Shown here: positions 9,125 to 17,609 of the stretch, piece after piece | Layout: each line of letters begins with the position of its first letter | How positions within the stretch are numbered: the first letter of the stretch is position 1 | Origin: DATFDN01 sp963756545 | GTDB taxonomy: Bacteria; Pseudomonadota; Alphaproteobacteria; Acetobacterales; Acetobacteraceae | Assembly: GCA_963756545.1 (NCBI GenBank) | Contig: CAVWNY010000001.1 | Location: 124,001-188,000, forward strand | Direction of reading: 5' to 3' | Length of the DNA: 64,000 nt | Program-made: the position numbers and the translations under genes | The notes under the pieces: model-generated | The model's input: the letters and a program-made list of their open reading frames with translations, nothing else | Databases searched by the model: none | What the model was told of the DNA's origin: nothing

Positions 9125-10681
9125 TCAGGCGAGCTTGGCGTCGCCGATCAGCAGGCCGCCGTCGGGCAGGCGCCAGGCATCGGTCAGCGTCTTGTCGCGC
9201 CCGGCGAGCACGTCCTGCACCACCAGGAAGACCCAGGGCGCATCCTTGAAGATGCGCGCCTGCGCATCGGCGTAGAGCTGCTTGCGCTGGGCCGATTCGG
9301 CGGTCTTCAGCGCACCCTCCAGGTCCTGGTCCACGTCCGGGTTGCTGTAGTAGCCGACATTGTAGAGGTGGGGTGGGAAGCCCTTGCTCCAGAACAGCGG
9401 CCGCAGCGCCCAGTCGGCGTCCCCGGTCGAGGACGACCAGCCGCCGTAATACAGCTCAAGCGCGGAGTCCTCGGGCTTGTCCACCGACCAGATTTTCGAA
9501 TCGAGCACGCCCGCCTCCAGCGGCGTCACGGTCACCTTGATGCCGACGGCCGAAAGCTGCTGCTGGATGAACTGCATCGCCTGGATCGACTGGGTGGCGT
9601 TCGACGCCCAGAGGGTGGTAGAAAACCCGTCGGGGTGGCCGGCGTCGGCCAGCAGTTGCTTGGCCTTCTTCGGATCGTACGGATAGCTGCCCTGCTCGGC
9701 ATAGAACGTCACCAGCGGCGGCTGGGCCGACAGCAGCGGCTTGGCGTATCCGTTGAACACCACGCGGATGAACGCCTTCTTGTCGATCGCGTGGTTCAGC
9801 GCCTGGCGCACCCGCACGTCGTCGTACGGCTTCTTCATGACGTTCATCGCGACGTAGTTCACGATGATCGAAGGATCGTCGATCAGCGCGAGCTTGGGGC
9901 TGTTCTGGACCAGCTTCACCATCGGCGCCGGCACCGGATAGATGAACTGCGCCTCGCCGGCTTGCAGCATGGCAATGCGCGCCCCGTCCTCGGGGTTGCT
10001 GCGCACCGTCACGCCCTTCAGCAGCGGCAGGCCTTGCTGCCAGTAATGCGGGTTTGCCGCTACCTTAAGCGTGTCGGGCGTCCAGCTCACGAAGCGGAAC
10101 GGGCCGGTGCCGACCGGATTGCGGCCGATCTGGGCACCGTATTTCTGGATCGCCGCCGGGCTCAACAATTGCAGCGCCGGGTGCGCGACGGTCGGGATGA
10201 ACGCGCCGAACGGGTCCTTCAGCACGCATTTCGCCGTGTACTGATCCACCACCTCGACATGATCGAGCGGGGCCAGCAGGCTCTGCCGCTTGAGATGATT
10301 GGCCGGGTTGGCGACCCGTTCCAGGTTCACCTTCACCGCTTGGGCGTCGAACGGCGTGCCGTCCTGGAAGCTGATGCCCTTGCGCAGATGGAAGGTGAAG
10401 GTCAGTGCGTCCTCGCTCGCCTCAAAGCTTTCGGCGAGCAGCGGAATGACTTTCATGTTCTTGTCAAAGCCGAGCAGGCCCTCCAGCATCAGCCGGGCGG
10501 TCGACTGGGAGAGCGTGTCGTTGGCGTTCGCCGGGTCGAGCGTGATCAGGTTCGCGGGAACCCCCACGGTCAGCTCGCCGGACGGCGTTTGCGCGCGGGC
10601 GAGTCCGGCGAAGGCCAGCGCCCCGCCGGCGGCGGTGGCGCCAAGCAGGGTGCGGCGGGACATGTCGGGGCGTCGCGTCAT
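9125..10681 (-). CDS. Extracellular solute-binding protein family 5, second system
   Basis: Periplasmic binding protein of the DppA/OppA family, 518 residues. The N-terminus MTRRPDMSRRTLLGATAAGG carries a twin-arginine motif (SRRTLLG) followed by an Ala-rich hydrophobic region ending ARAQTPSG, so TAT export is likely. Family features include ITLDPANANDT, FHLRKGISFQDGTPFDAQA and NPVGTGPFRFV. It lies between the fused ATPase (21 bp upstream) and the permeases (3 bp downstream). The protein resembles glutathione/dipeptide binding proteins in general form; its real ligand cannot be deduced. Confidence 0.92.
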   Translation of the reverse strand: MTRRPDMSRRTLLGATAAGGALAFAGLARAQTPSGELTVGVPANLITLDPANANDTLSQSTARLMLEGLLGFDKNMKVIPLLAESFEASEDALTFTFHLRKGISFQDGTPFDAQAVKVNLERVANPANHLKRQSLLAPLDHVEVVDQYTAKCVLKDPFGAFIPTVAHPALQLLSPAAIQKYGAQIGRNPVGTGPFRFVSWTPDTLKVAANPHYWQQGLPLLKGVTVRSNPEDGARIAMLQAGEAQFIYPVPAPMVKLVQNSPKLALIDDPSIIVNYVAMNVMKKPYDDVRVRQALNHAIDKKAFIRVVFNGYAKPLLSAQPPLVTFYAEQGSYPYDPKKAKQLLADAGHPDGFSTTLWASNATQSIQAMQFIQQQLSAVGIKVTVTPLEAGVLDSKIWSVDKPEDSALELYYGGWSSSTGDADWALRPLFWSKGFPPHLYNVGYYSNPDVDQDLEGALKTAESAQRKQLYADAQARIFKDAPWVFLVVQDVLAGRDKTLTDAWRLPDGGLLIGDAKLA

Positions 10682-10702
10682 GGCGTCCTCCTACGAAACT
10701 TC

Positions 10703-12538
10703 TCAGTATCCTCCGCCCACCTTGTGGCGGGCCACGAAATGGTCGGGTCCGACCTCGACGAGCGGCGCGACGGTGGGGGGATCGTCCAGCCGGCGCAAGG
10801 GCGAGGGCACCTCACTTTCGTCGAGCGTTCCGTCGTGACCGCGCCGGCGCGGGTCGGCCACCGGCACGGCGGCAAGCAGGCGGCGGGTGTAGGCATGTTG
10901 CGGATCGCCCATCACCGCCTGACGCGGCCCGACCTCCACGATCTGGCCGAGATACATCACGGCGACCCGGTGCGCGACGCGCTCCACCACCGCCATGTCA
11001 TGCGAGATGAACAGATAGGCGAGGCCGTGGTTCGCCTGGAGCGCCATCAGCAGGTTCACCACCTGGGCGCGGATCGACACGTCGAGTGCTGCCACCGCCT
11101 CGTCGGCGATGATCAGCCGGGGCTCGCTCGCCAGCGCGCGGGCGATGCAGACGCGCTGGCGCTGGCCACCCGAAAGCTCGTGCGGATAGCGGCCGCTATG
11201 CTCGGCCGGCAGACCCACCTGCTCCAGCAGCGCGCTCACCCGCCGCTCCACGGCGGCTCCGTGCGCGAGCCGGTTCGTGGTGATCGGCTCGGCGACCGAG
11301 AAGCCGACGGTCAGTCGCGGGTCAAGCGAGGCGAACGGGTCCTGGAACACGTACTGGACGTCGCGACGCAGCGCCGTCTCGCTCTCGCGGTCGAGCCGGG
11401 TCAGGTCGCGCCCGTCCACCAGGATTTGCCCGCCTTCCGGCTGCTCCAGCCGGATGATGCTGCGCCCGGTCGTGGACTTGCCGCAGCCGGATTCGCCCAC
11501 CAGCCCGAGCGTCTCGCCGGGGCGGATGCGAAGGCTGACGTGCTCGACGGCGTGGATGCGGCCCACCCGGCGTCCGAACAGGCCGCCGCCGACCGCGAAG
11601 CGCGTCACCAGATCGCGCACTTCAAGCACCGGCGGCCCCTCCTCGCGCACGGTCACCTGGGGCCGCGGCGGCGGGCCGCCGGGTTCGGGGAACGGCGTCG
11701 GGACCGGGCTGCCGGCCAGGCTGCCGAGCGTCGGCACCGCCGCCAGCAGCGCCCGCGTGTAGGGCTGCGCCGGCCGATCGAAGACGGTATAGACGTCGCC
11801 CTCCTCCACCTTCTCGCCGCGGCGCATCACCACCACCCGGTCGGCGATCTCGGCGACCACGCCCATGTCGTGAGTGATGAACAGCAGCGCCATTCCCAGC
11901 TCGCGTTGCAAGCCGCGCATGAGCCGTAGCACCTGCGCCTGCACCGTCACATCCAGCGCCGTGGTCGGCTCGTCGGCGATCAGCAGGCGCGGACGACAAG
12001 AGAGCGCGATCGCGATCATCACCCGTTGGCGCATTCCGCCCGAAAGCTGGAACGGGTAGCGGCGGAGCTGGCGGCCGGGGTCGGGGATGCGCACCAGATC
12101 GAGCGTCCGCCGCGCCTCCGCCATCGCGCCGGCGCGGCCAAGGCCCTGGTGCAGCATCACGGCCTCGGCGATCTGCTCGCCGATGCGCAACACCGGGTTG
12201 AGGCTGGTCATCGGCTCCTGGAAGACCATCGCGATTTCCGGGCCGCGCAACCGGCGCATCGCCTCCTGCCCCTCGCGGGCGAGGTCGCGGACTTGCCCCT
12301 GCCGGTCGCGAAAGCCGATCGTGCCGCCCTCGATGCGGCCGCCGGCGAAGTCGATCAGCCGGGTCACGGCGAGCGCGGTGACCGACTTGCCGGAGCCGGA
12401 TTCGCCCACCACGGCGACCGTCTCGCCATCGGCGACGGCGAGATCGAGCGCCGAGACCGCGGTGAACGGCCCGCGCTCGGTCGGGAACCGGACGGTCAGG
12501 CCGGCGACGTCGAGAAGTGGCGGGGCGAGGGATGACAC
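10703..12538 (-). CDS. Peptide-type ABC transporter ATPase, two fused ATP-binding domains, second system
   Basis: A 611-residue double ATPase like the one at 752-2863. The first domain has Walker A GESGSGKS (residues 45-52), signature LSGGMRQR and LIADEP. The second has GESGCGKS, LSGGQRQR and IIADEA. The last motif shows Ala in place of the common Pro after the Walker B Glu, which is tolerated in this family. The layout resembles GsiA-type fused ATPases. It is transcribed after the Ntn-hydrolase gene (23 bp) and before the binding protein. Confidence 0.92.
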   Translation of the reverse strand: MSSLAPPLLDVAGLTVRFPTERGPFTAVSALDLAVADGETVAVVGESGSGKSVTALAVTRLIDFAGGRIEGGTIGFRDRQGQVRDLAREGQEAMRRLRGPEIAMVFQEPMTSLNPVLRIGEQIAEAVMLHQGLGRAGAMAEARRTLDLVRIPDPGRQLRRYPFQLSGGMRQRVMIAIALSCRPRLLIADEPTTALDVTVQAQVLRLMRGLQRELGMALLFITHDMGVVAEIADRVVVMRRGEKVEEGDVYTVFDRPAQPYTRALLAAVPTLGSLAGSPVPTPFPEPGGPPPRPQVTVREEGPPVLEVRDLVTRFAVGGGLFGRRVGRIHAVEHVSLRIRPGETLGLVGESGCGKSTTGRSIIRLEQPEGGQILVDGRDLTRLDRESETALRRDVQYVFQDPFASLDPRLTVGFSVAEPITTNRLAHGAAVERRVSALLEQVGLPAEHSGRYPHELSGGQRQRVCIARALASEPRLIIADEAVAALDVSIRAQVVNLLMALQANHGLAYLFISHDMAVVERVAHRVAVMYLGQIVEVGPRQAVMGDPQHAYTRRLLAAVPVADPRRRGHDGTLDESEVPSPLRRLDDPPTVAPLVEVGPDHFVARHKVGGGY

Positions 12539-12561
12539 GAGAGGCCGCGCTTGCGACTGAC

Positions 12562-13485
12562 CTACAGGGCGACGATGTCACAGGGTTGGCTGCTCGCGTT
12601 CGGCTCCCCTTCGCGCCAGAGCCAGAAACGATTTTTGTCGGTGCCGTTGAGCGCGACAACGCGGAAACGGTCCTGGGCATCGATCGCGTGGATGGTGATG
12701 CGCCCGATCAGCCCGCCCCTGAGCGCGCGCATATCCTCCACCGCCGCATCGACGGCGTCCTGCACCGACATTCCCATCTTCATGTACAGCACGACCGATC
12801 GCGACGTCAGACAGCGGATGGCCATTTCGCCGGCGCCCGTGCAGGCACAGGCGCCGTAGCGTGTATCGGCATAGGAACCCGCGCCGATGATCGGAGTGTC
12901 GCCCAGGCGCCCAGGGTACTTCCACTGCCAGCCGGACGTGCTGGTGCCCGATGCAATCGCGCCGTCCTCGCCGCGCGCGATGAACACCGTGGTGCCCGCC
13001 GGACCGTCCGGCATCACTTCCCTGTTCACGTATCCGCTCAGCTCCACGTCCGGCCAAGCCTCGCGATCGGCGCCACGGACGTTGGCGTCGAACCAGTCCT
13101 GCCAAGCCTGCCGTGCATGCGGCAGGAGGTTGTCGGCCGGCTCGGCGCCGATCTCGCGCGCCACCCGGGCCGCGCCGTCGCCGACGAGCAATTCGTGCGG
13201 CAGCCGGTCCATGACCGCCCGCGCGACGGTCACCGGATGCAGGAAGCCCTTCAGCGCGCCGACGGCGCCGGTTCGCAGGGTGGTTCCGTCCATGACGGCG
13301 GAATCGAGCTCGACCTCGCCGAGGATGTTCGCCCATCCCCCGCGTCCCACGGTCCGCACGCGTTCGTCCTGCTCCACGAGGCGCACGCCGGCCTCGATGG
13401 CATCCAGCACCGATATCCCTCGGGCCAGCATCGAGGCGGTCGTGTCGGCACCCGGATAGCCTTCGTTATTGGTGACGAGAATCAA
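12562..13485 (-). CDS. Ntn-hydrolase of the isoaspartyl peptidase/L-asparaginase (glycosylasparaginase) family
   Basis: Likely cleaves beta-aspartyl peptides, asparagine or N-glycosyl-asparagine after self-cleavage to expose an N-terminal Thr. The 307-residue protein has GRGGWANILGEVELDSAVMDG near the start in two parts and LGDTPIIGAGSYAD after the presumed processing site. In relatives the nucleophile lies in an HDT-G motif; here the matching segment reads AGTTVFIA, so the second Thr is the best nucleophile candidate and the usual His-Asp are absent. The start is a TTG at 13485 with GGGAGAG upstream. Its place directly before a peptide-type transporter suggests the transported compound may be an aspartyl amide or peptide. 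Confidence 0.82.
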   Translation of the reverse strand: MILVTNNEGYPGADTTASMLARGISVLDAIEAGVRLVEQDERVRTVGRGGWANILGEVELDSAVMDGTTLRTGAVGALKGFLHPVTVARAVMDRLPHELLVGDGAARVAREIGAEPADNLLPHARQAWQDWFDANVRGADREAWPDVELSGYVNREVMPDGPAGTTVFIARGEDGAIASGTSTSGWQWKYPGRLGDTPIIGAGSYADTRYGACACTGAGEMAIRCLTSRSVVLYMKMGMSVQDAVDAAVEDMRALRGGLIGRITIHAIDAQDRFRVVALNGTDKNRFWLWREGEPNASSQPCDIVAL

Positions 13486-13591
13486 CGATCTCTCCCGGGA
13501 TGCTGGCGCGACGGGGAATCACGGTATTTCGGCCGCCGCGGAAGGTCCAGGGCGGGTCGACAAAGGATCCCGCCATCCTGTCCTCCGCTGC

Positions 13592-14935
13592 TCAGCGAGC
13601 AGTGACCCGTGGCGGAAAGAACCTGTTCTCGGGACGCGGCAGGCCGAGGTTCTCGCGCAGGGTCGTCCCGCTGTATTCGCGCCGGAAGATCCCGCGCCGC
13701 TGCAATTCCGGAACGACGTGGTCGACGAAGTCGTCGAGCCCCCCGGGCACATAGGGGAACATGACATTGAATCCGTCGCAGGCCTCGGTCGCGAGCCACT
13801 CCTCCATCTGATCGGCGATCATGGCCGGCGTCCCGACCATCTGTAGGCCGCCATAGCCGCCGACAAGGTGCGCCAGTTGCCGCACCGTCATGTTCTCCCG
13901 ACGGGCAAGCTCCAGCAGGCTCTGCCGTCCACTCCTGCTCGCGTTGGTCTCCGGGATCTCGGGCAGCGGCGCGTCAAGGTCGAACCCGGAGGCATCCGTG
14001 CCTAGCCGCATGGACAGGTTCGGAATGCTGCTGTCCGGATGCACGAGGCCGTCTAACCTGGCCTTCTTCTCTCGGGCGTCGGCCAGCGTCTGGCCGACGA
14101 TGACGAGGGCGCCGGGCAGGATCTTCAGATGATCGCGTGGACGGCCCAGCCGCTCCATGCGGCTTTTCACGTCCGCATAGAAGCACTGCCCGTCCCCGAT
14201 GGTCCTTGAGCTGCCGAAAATGACCTCGGCCGTTTCCGCCGCGATCTGCCGCCCCGCCTCGGAGGCGCCGGCCTGCACGATGACCGGCCAGCCCTGGACG
14301 GGCCGGGCGACGTTCAACGGCCCGCGCACCGACAGGAACTCGCCCTTGTGGTTCAGGACGTGCATCCGCGCGGGATCGAAGTAGATGCCGCTGCTCACGT
14401 CGCGGATGAAGGCGTCGTCGGCCCAACTGTCCCACAAGCCGGTGACGACGTCGTAGAACTCGCGCGCACGACGATAACGTTCGTCGTGCTCGGCATGCTC
14501 CTCAAGCCCGAAATTCGCCGCGGCGTCCGGGTTGGAGGTCGTGACGAGATTCCACCCTGCCCGGCCGCCGCTGATATGATCGAGCGAGGCGAACTTGCGG
14601 GCGATATGATAGGGCTCGTTGTACGTGGTGGACGCGGTGGCGATCAGTCCCAGATGCTCGGTGACCACCGCCAGCGCCGGCAGCAGGGTGAGCGGATCGA
14701 ACGACGTCACGGTGGCGCTGCGCCGCAGTGCCATCATCGGCATATTGAGCACCGCTAGGTGGTCGGCCATGAAGAACGCGTCGAACCGCCCGCGCTCCAG
14801 CGTCTGGGCGAAGCGCTTGAGGTGCTGGAAATTGAAGTTGGCATCCGGGAATGCGCCCGGATAGCGCCACCAGGCGGTGTGGATGCTGACCGGGCGCATG
14901 AAGGCGCCGAGCCGCAACTGACGTGACGCGGTCAC
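13592..14935 (-). CDS. Flavin-dependent (LLM class) monooxygenase, NtaA/SnaA/DszA family
   Basis: Luciferase-like FMNH2-dependent monooxygenase of 447 residues. Such enzymes oxidise organosulfur or aminopolycarboxylate compounds using flavin reduced by a separate reductase; none is seen nearby. Family marks include QLRLGAFMRPVSIH, FFMADHLAVLN, ATASTTYNEPYHIARKFASL, SGGRAGWNLVTT and QAGASEAGRQIAAETAE. I choose a GTG at 14935 because the conserved RLGAF start must be included; the ribosome site is weak, and the ATG at 14899 would delete it. It heads a minus-strand run through the Ntn-hydrolase (106 bp gap) and the second transporter, hinting at uptake and oxidation of one compound. Confidence 0.87.
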   Translation of the reverse strand: MTASRQLRLGAFMRPVSIHTAWWRYPGAFPDANFNFQHLKRFAQTLERGRFDAFFMADHLAVLNMPMMALRRSATVTSFDPLTLLPALAVVTEHLGLIATASTTYNEPYHIARKFASLDHISGGRAGWNLVTTSNPDAAANFGLEEHAEHDERYRRAREFYDVVTGLWDSWADDAFIRDVSSGIYFDPARMHVLNHKGEFLSVRGPLNVARPVQGWPVIVQAGASEAGRQIAAETAEVIFGSSRTIGDGQCFYADVKSRMERLGRPRDHLKILPGALVIVGQTLADAREKKARLDGLVHPDSSIPNLSMRLGTDASGFDLDAPLPEIPETNASRSGRQSLLELARRENMTVRQLAHLVGGYGGLQMVGTPAMIADQMEEWLATEACDGFNVMFPYVPGGLDDFVDHVVPELQRRGIFRREYSGTTLRENLGLPRPENRFFPPRVTAR

Positions 14936-15076
14936 TTCCGGGCGCCCATCAAGACGTGGTCCGGCGGCGCGGCCTTCAACGGATTCGGCATGGGGTGATA
15001 ATAGGGGTGTCGCGCAGCCCCGGTCCAACTCGGGTCCCGCCCGGCGATCCACGATGCAACGAAGGAGAAGCAACGG

Positions 15077-16204
15077 ATGGCCGGACCGCTGACGGGCATC
15101 AAGGTCGTCGAAGTCGGACAGGCCCTGGCCGGTCCGCTCGCCGGGGTGATCCTGGCCGAGATGGGCGCCGACGTGATCAAGATCGAGAAGCCGGACGGCG
15201 GTGACGACGCCCGCCTCTGGGGCCCGCCGTTCGTGGACGGCGCCTCCCTCATGTTCCACGCGACCAACCGCGACAAGCGGTCGATCACCCTCGACATCAA
15301 AAGCGCCGAGGATCTGGCCCAACTGACGGCGCTGGTTCGCGACGCCGACGTCATGATCCAGAACCTGCGCCCCGGCATCGTCGATGAGGTCGGCATCGGT
15401 CCGGAGGCGATGCTCGCCGTCAATCCGCGCCTGATCTACTGCTCGATATGGGCGTTCGGCTACCAGGGTCCGCTGCGCCTCAATCCCGGCTTCGACCCGC
15501 TGTTGCAGGCCTATGCCGCGGTGATGACGCTCACCGGTCGTCCGGAGGACCCGCCGACGTTCTGCGCTCCGGCGATCAACGACAAGGCGGCCGGCATGTG
15601 GTGCGTCATCGGGGCCCTCGCCGCCCTTCAGCAGAGGCACCGGACGGGCCAGGGCTGCGTGATCGACACGTCGCTGTTCGAATGCGCCGTGTCCTGGGTG
15701 GAATCCCCGCTGAACGCCTATCAGGTTACGCGCGAATCGCCAGCGCGGCACGGCACCGCGAGCGCCATCCTGGTTCCCTATCAGACGTTCGAGACGGCCG
15801 ACCGGCCGATATGCGTTGCCGCGGGTAACGATCGGCTGTTCGCGAAATGCGCTCAGGCGTTAGGCCATCCGGAATGGCTGCGAGATCCCCGGTTCGAGGA
15901 CGGCCGGAAACGGGCCGCCAATCGCCTCGAACTGGTCGCGCTGATGTCGCCGGTCCTGCGCACCCAGGGGCGCGAACATTGGATCGCCTCGCTCGAAAAA
16001 ATGGGCGTGCCGTGCGCCCCCGTGAACGACATTGCCGAGCTTGCTCGAACCGAGCAGCTTGAGGCGATGGACCTGATGCGCACGCTTCCGGGGAGCGGGC
16101 TCAAGATCGTCGGCTTGCCGATCTCCTTCGACAAGCGCCGCCCACATCCCCGAACAGACTCGCCCCGACTGGGCGAGCACAACTCCGAGGGCTTTGGCGA
16201 CTGA
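15077..16204 (+). CDS. Family III CoA-transferase (CaiB/BaiF)
   Basis: Transfers CoA between an acyl-CoA and an organic acid in the cytoplasm. The 375-residue protein begins GIKVVEVGQALAGPLAG and has ILAEMGADVIKIEKP, the standard CoA-binding start of the family. NRDKRSITLDIKS and a GFDPLLQAYA segment follow. The candidate catalytic Asp is in APAINDKAAGMW, where oxalate-CoA transferases carry their acyl-carrying Asp. The ATG at 15077 has a strong GAAGGAGAAG site. It is divergent from the flavin monooxygenase, with 141 bp between the starts. The donor and acceptor acids are unknown. Confidence 0.9.
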   Translation: MAGPLTGIKVVEVGQALAGPLAGVILAEMGADVIKIEKPDGGDDARLWGPPFVDGASLMFHATNRDKRSITLDIKSAEDLAQLTALVRDADVMIQNLRPGIVDEVGIGPEAMLAVNPRLIYCSIWAFGYQGPLRLNPGFDPLLQAYAAVMTLTGRPEDPPTFCAPAINDKAAGMWCVIGALAALQQRHRTGQGCVIDTSLFECAVSWVESPLNAYQVTRESPARHGTASAILVPYQTFETADRPICVAAGNDRLFAKCAQALGHPEWLRDPRFEDGRKRAANRLELVALMSPVLRTQGREHWIASLEKMGVPCAPVNDIAELARTEQLEAMDLMRTLPGSGLKIVGLPISFDKRRPHPRTDSPRLGEHNSEGFGD

Positions 16205-16253
16205 GCGCCGACGCGGCCTGCGTGGTCAAGCCTATAGCCCAGCGTTTGACTCC

Positions 16254-16341
16254 GAAGCCCCCCGAAGGGGAGGGGAGAAGCAAGGCGCGCTTCTAACTCC
16301 TCCCCTCCCCTTGCCGGAGGGGTCGGGGAGGGGGCGAGCGC
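16254..16341. repeat. GC-rich palindromic intergenic repeat
   Basis: Alternating runs of G and C can fold into hairpins. The segment contains the complement of the core CCCCTCCsGCAAGGGGAGGGG, which also occurs at 29120-29142 inside the E2 gene, so this is a dispersed element. It follows the CoA-transferase stop by about 50 bp and might act as a transcription stop or mRNA stabiliser, as REP-like elements do. No T-tract follows. Confidence 0.6.
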
Positions 16342-16401
16342 GGTATGGATCCGCCCGTCCGTTAAGGCGGTCTAGACGTTGACGCCCCATAGGCGCGAAC
16401 T

Positions 16402-16440
16402 TAAGCGCCCGGCCCCGCAAACCCAGCTAGCTCGCCGTAA
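16402..16440 (+). repeat. Left copy of a 39-bp direct repeat flanking the palindrome and IS
   Basis: TAAGCGCCCGGCCCCGCAAA followed by CCCAGCTAGCTCGCCGTAA. A copy with one substitution and one missing C lies at 17517-17554, immediately outside the insertion sequence. The two copies predate the IS insertion, because the right copy begins exactly at the IS target duplication. Confidence 0.75.
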
Positions 16441-16473
16441 TACCAGCCCGCCTAATGATTGACCCTTCGCCGT

Positions 16474-16555
16474 CGTCATGGCCGGGCTTGGCCCGGCCAC
16501 CCACGTCTTGAACAACCGCAAAGACGTGGGTGCCCGGCCTTCGCCGGGCATGACG
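16474..16555. repeat. Long imperfect palindrome with nested hairpins
   Basis: The left arm (16474-16509) and right arm (16521-16555) are near-perfect inverted copies ending in CACGTCTT and AAGACGTG around an 11-bp loop. Each arm also contains its own inner hairpin (GCCGGGC and its complement), so the element could fold as a cruciform. Elements of the form GTCATGGCCGGGCTTGGCCC are common between genes in alphaproteobacteria. No coding capacity. Confidence 0.7.
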
Positions 16556-16600
16556 AACGCATTATGGATCGGTCAGTGTCTAAGAGCCTGACTCAAAAGC

Positions 16601-17035
16601 CTACGATCTGGCGAGCCGCCTGACGGCGATCTGGATGGAGGCGATAGCGACGAAGGCCGCCAGCGTCTCGGCGAGGTTCTCGAAGTCCTTGGCCAAGCGG
16701 CGGTTGCGACCGAACCAGGAGAAGGTGCGTTCGATCACCCAGCGCCGAGGCAGGACAACGAAGCCCTTCATGTCATCGGTGCGCTTCACGATCTCCATTC
16801 GCAGGCTCGGAACCTTTGCGACCGCCGCCTCGACCTGCCTGGCGTTGTATCCGCCATCGGCCCAGACGAGTTCGAGCCAGGGGAAGCGGCGGCGTATTCT
16901 GTCGAGCACCAACGCGGCTCCATCACGATCCTGGACCCCCGCCGAATGCACCACGACGCGCAGCGGCAAGCCTTCGGTGTCGACCAGCGCGTGGATCTTG
17001 CGTCCCTTCAGCTTCTTGCCAGCATCGTAACCCAC
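16601..17035 (-). CDS. IS5-family transposase, catalytic C-terminal frame (orfB)
   Basis: Carries the rest of the DDE domain: GYDAGKKLKGRKIHALVDT, the second Asp in VWADGGYN, and the catalytic Glu in RWVIERTFSWFGRNRRLAKD. The frame opens at a GTG, but it is more likely translated as a frameshift extension of orfA than alone. It ends 17 bp inside the left terminal repeat side of the element. Confidence 0.88.
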   Translation of the reverse strand: MGYDAGKKLKGRKIHALVDTEGLPLRVVVHSAGVQDRDGAALVLDRIRRRFPWLELVWADGGYNARQVEAAVAKVPSLRMEIVKRTDDMKGFVVLPRRWVIERTFSWFGRNRRLAKDFENLAETLAAFVAIASIQIAVRRLARS

Positions 17036-17436
17036 CGCATCGTCTTTACCGCCCCCTCTTCTGCTGACTTCAGCGTCTGGCTGTCGATCACCCCAGCGGT
17101 CGGGCTCGCGTCGCGGCCAAGGCGCTCACGCAGGTTCGCGTGCGGCTCCGCCCAGATCGCCTCCCAGGTGCCCTCGCGTTGGAACATGCGGAAGATGTTG
17201 TAGACCGTCGAACGCGGCGGGAAGCCATCGCGGGGCAGATAGCGCCAGGGGCAGCCGGTCCGAAGCAGGTAGAGGATGGCGTTCATCGCTGCGCGCATCT
17301 CCGTCTTGCGCGGTCGCCCGCCCGGCTTGGCATCGGGGATCAACGGCGCGAGCCGCCCCCATTCTGCATCCGTCAAATCGCTCGGAAATCGACCGCTTTC
17401 ACGGCGATACGTCGCCCGATGCTGATCCGTCCACAT
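17008..17436 (-). CDS. IS5-family transposase, N-terminal frame (orfA)
   Basis: The 142-residue product has the DUF4096-type N-terminal domain of IS427 transposases (DLTDAEWGRLAPLIP, GCPWRYLPRDGFPPRSTVY) and the first catalytic Asp in GVIDSQTLKSA. It overlaps the second frame by 28 bp. A -1 ribosomal frameshift in the overlap would fuse the two frames into a complete DDE transposase, as is usual for this group. I could not single out a classical slippery heptamer. Confidence 0.88.
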   Translation of the reverse strand: MWTDQHRATYRRESGRFPSDLTDAEWGRLAPLIPDAKPGGRPRKTEMRAAMNAILYLLRTGCPWRYLPRDGFPPRSTVYNIFRMFQREGTWEAIWAEPHANLRERLGRDASPTAGVIDSQTLKSAEEGAVKTMRWVTMLARS

Positions 17437-17516
17437 CCCATTGCACCACGCCGAAGTTGATCGGAACGGTGAATCATCCCACTCCGAGCCGGGGCAACGC
17501 CTTTTGGGTCAGGCTC

Positions 17517-17554
17517 TAAGCGCCCGGCCCCGCAAACCAGCTAGCTCGCTGTAA
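17517..17554 (+). repeat. Right copy of the 38/39-bp direct repeat
   Basis: Begins with TAAGCGCCCGGCCCCGCAAA directly after the IS end and matches 16402-16440 except for one deleted C and one C-to-T change. About 140 bp separated the copies before the IS arrived. Confidence 0.75.
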
Positions 17555-17609
17555 GTCTGCTCTACCCCGCGGCGTCGGCGGAGGGTCTGCAATCGACCCC
17601 AAAGGGGAC

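Larger units (their letters stand above)
16584..17516 (-). mobile_element. IS5-family (IS427-like) insertion sequence
   Basis: A 933-bp element with terminal inverted repeats: GAGCCTGACTCAAAAG at the left, and GAGCCTGACCCAAAAG reading inwards from the right. It is flanked by a 3-bp target duplication TAA (16581-16583 and 17517-17519). Two overlapping frames encode the transposase. All ends and the DDE residues are present, so it looks intact and possibly active. It is inserted next to a 38-bp repeat in a gene-free gap and disrupts no gene. Confidence 0.9.

Noticed and set aside
9368..11929. An 853-codon plus-strand open frame antisense to the binding protein and ATPase
   Set aside because: Composition is dominated by Arg, His and Gln and it matches no family; it mirrors two clearly real genes.
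16205..16583. A small gene between the CoA-transferase and the IS
   Set aside because: Short frames there merely translate the GC-rich palindromic repeats; no ribosome site or family resemblance was seen.
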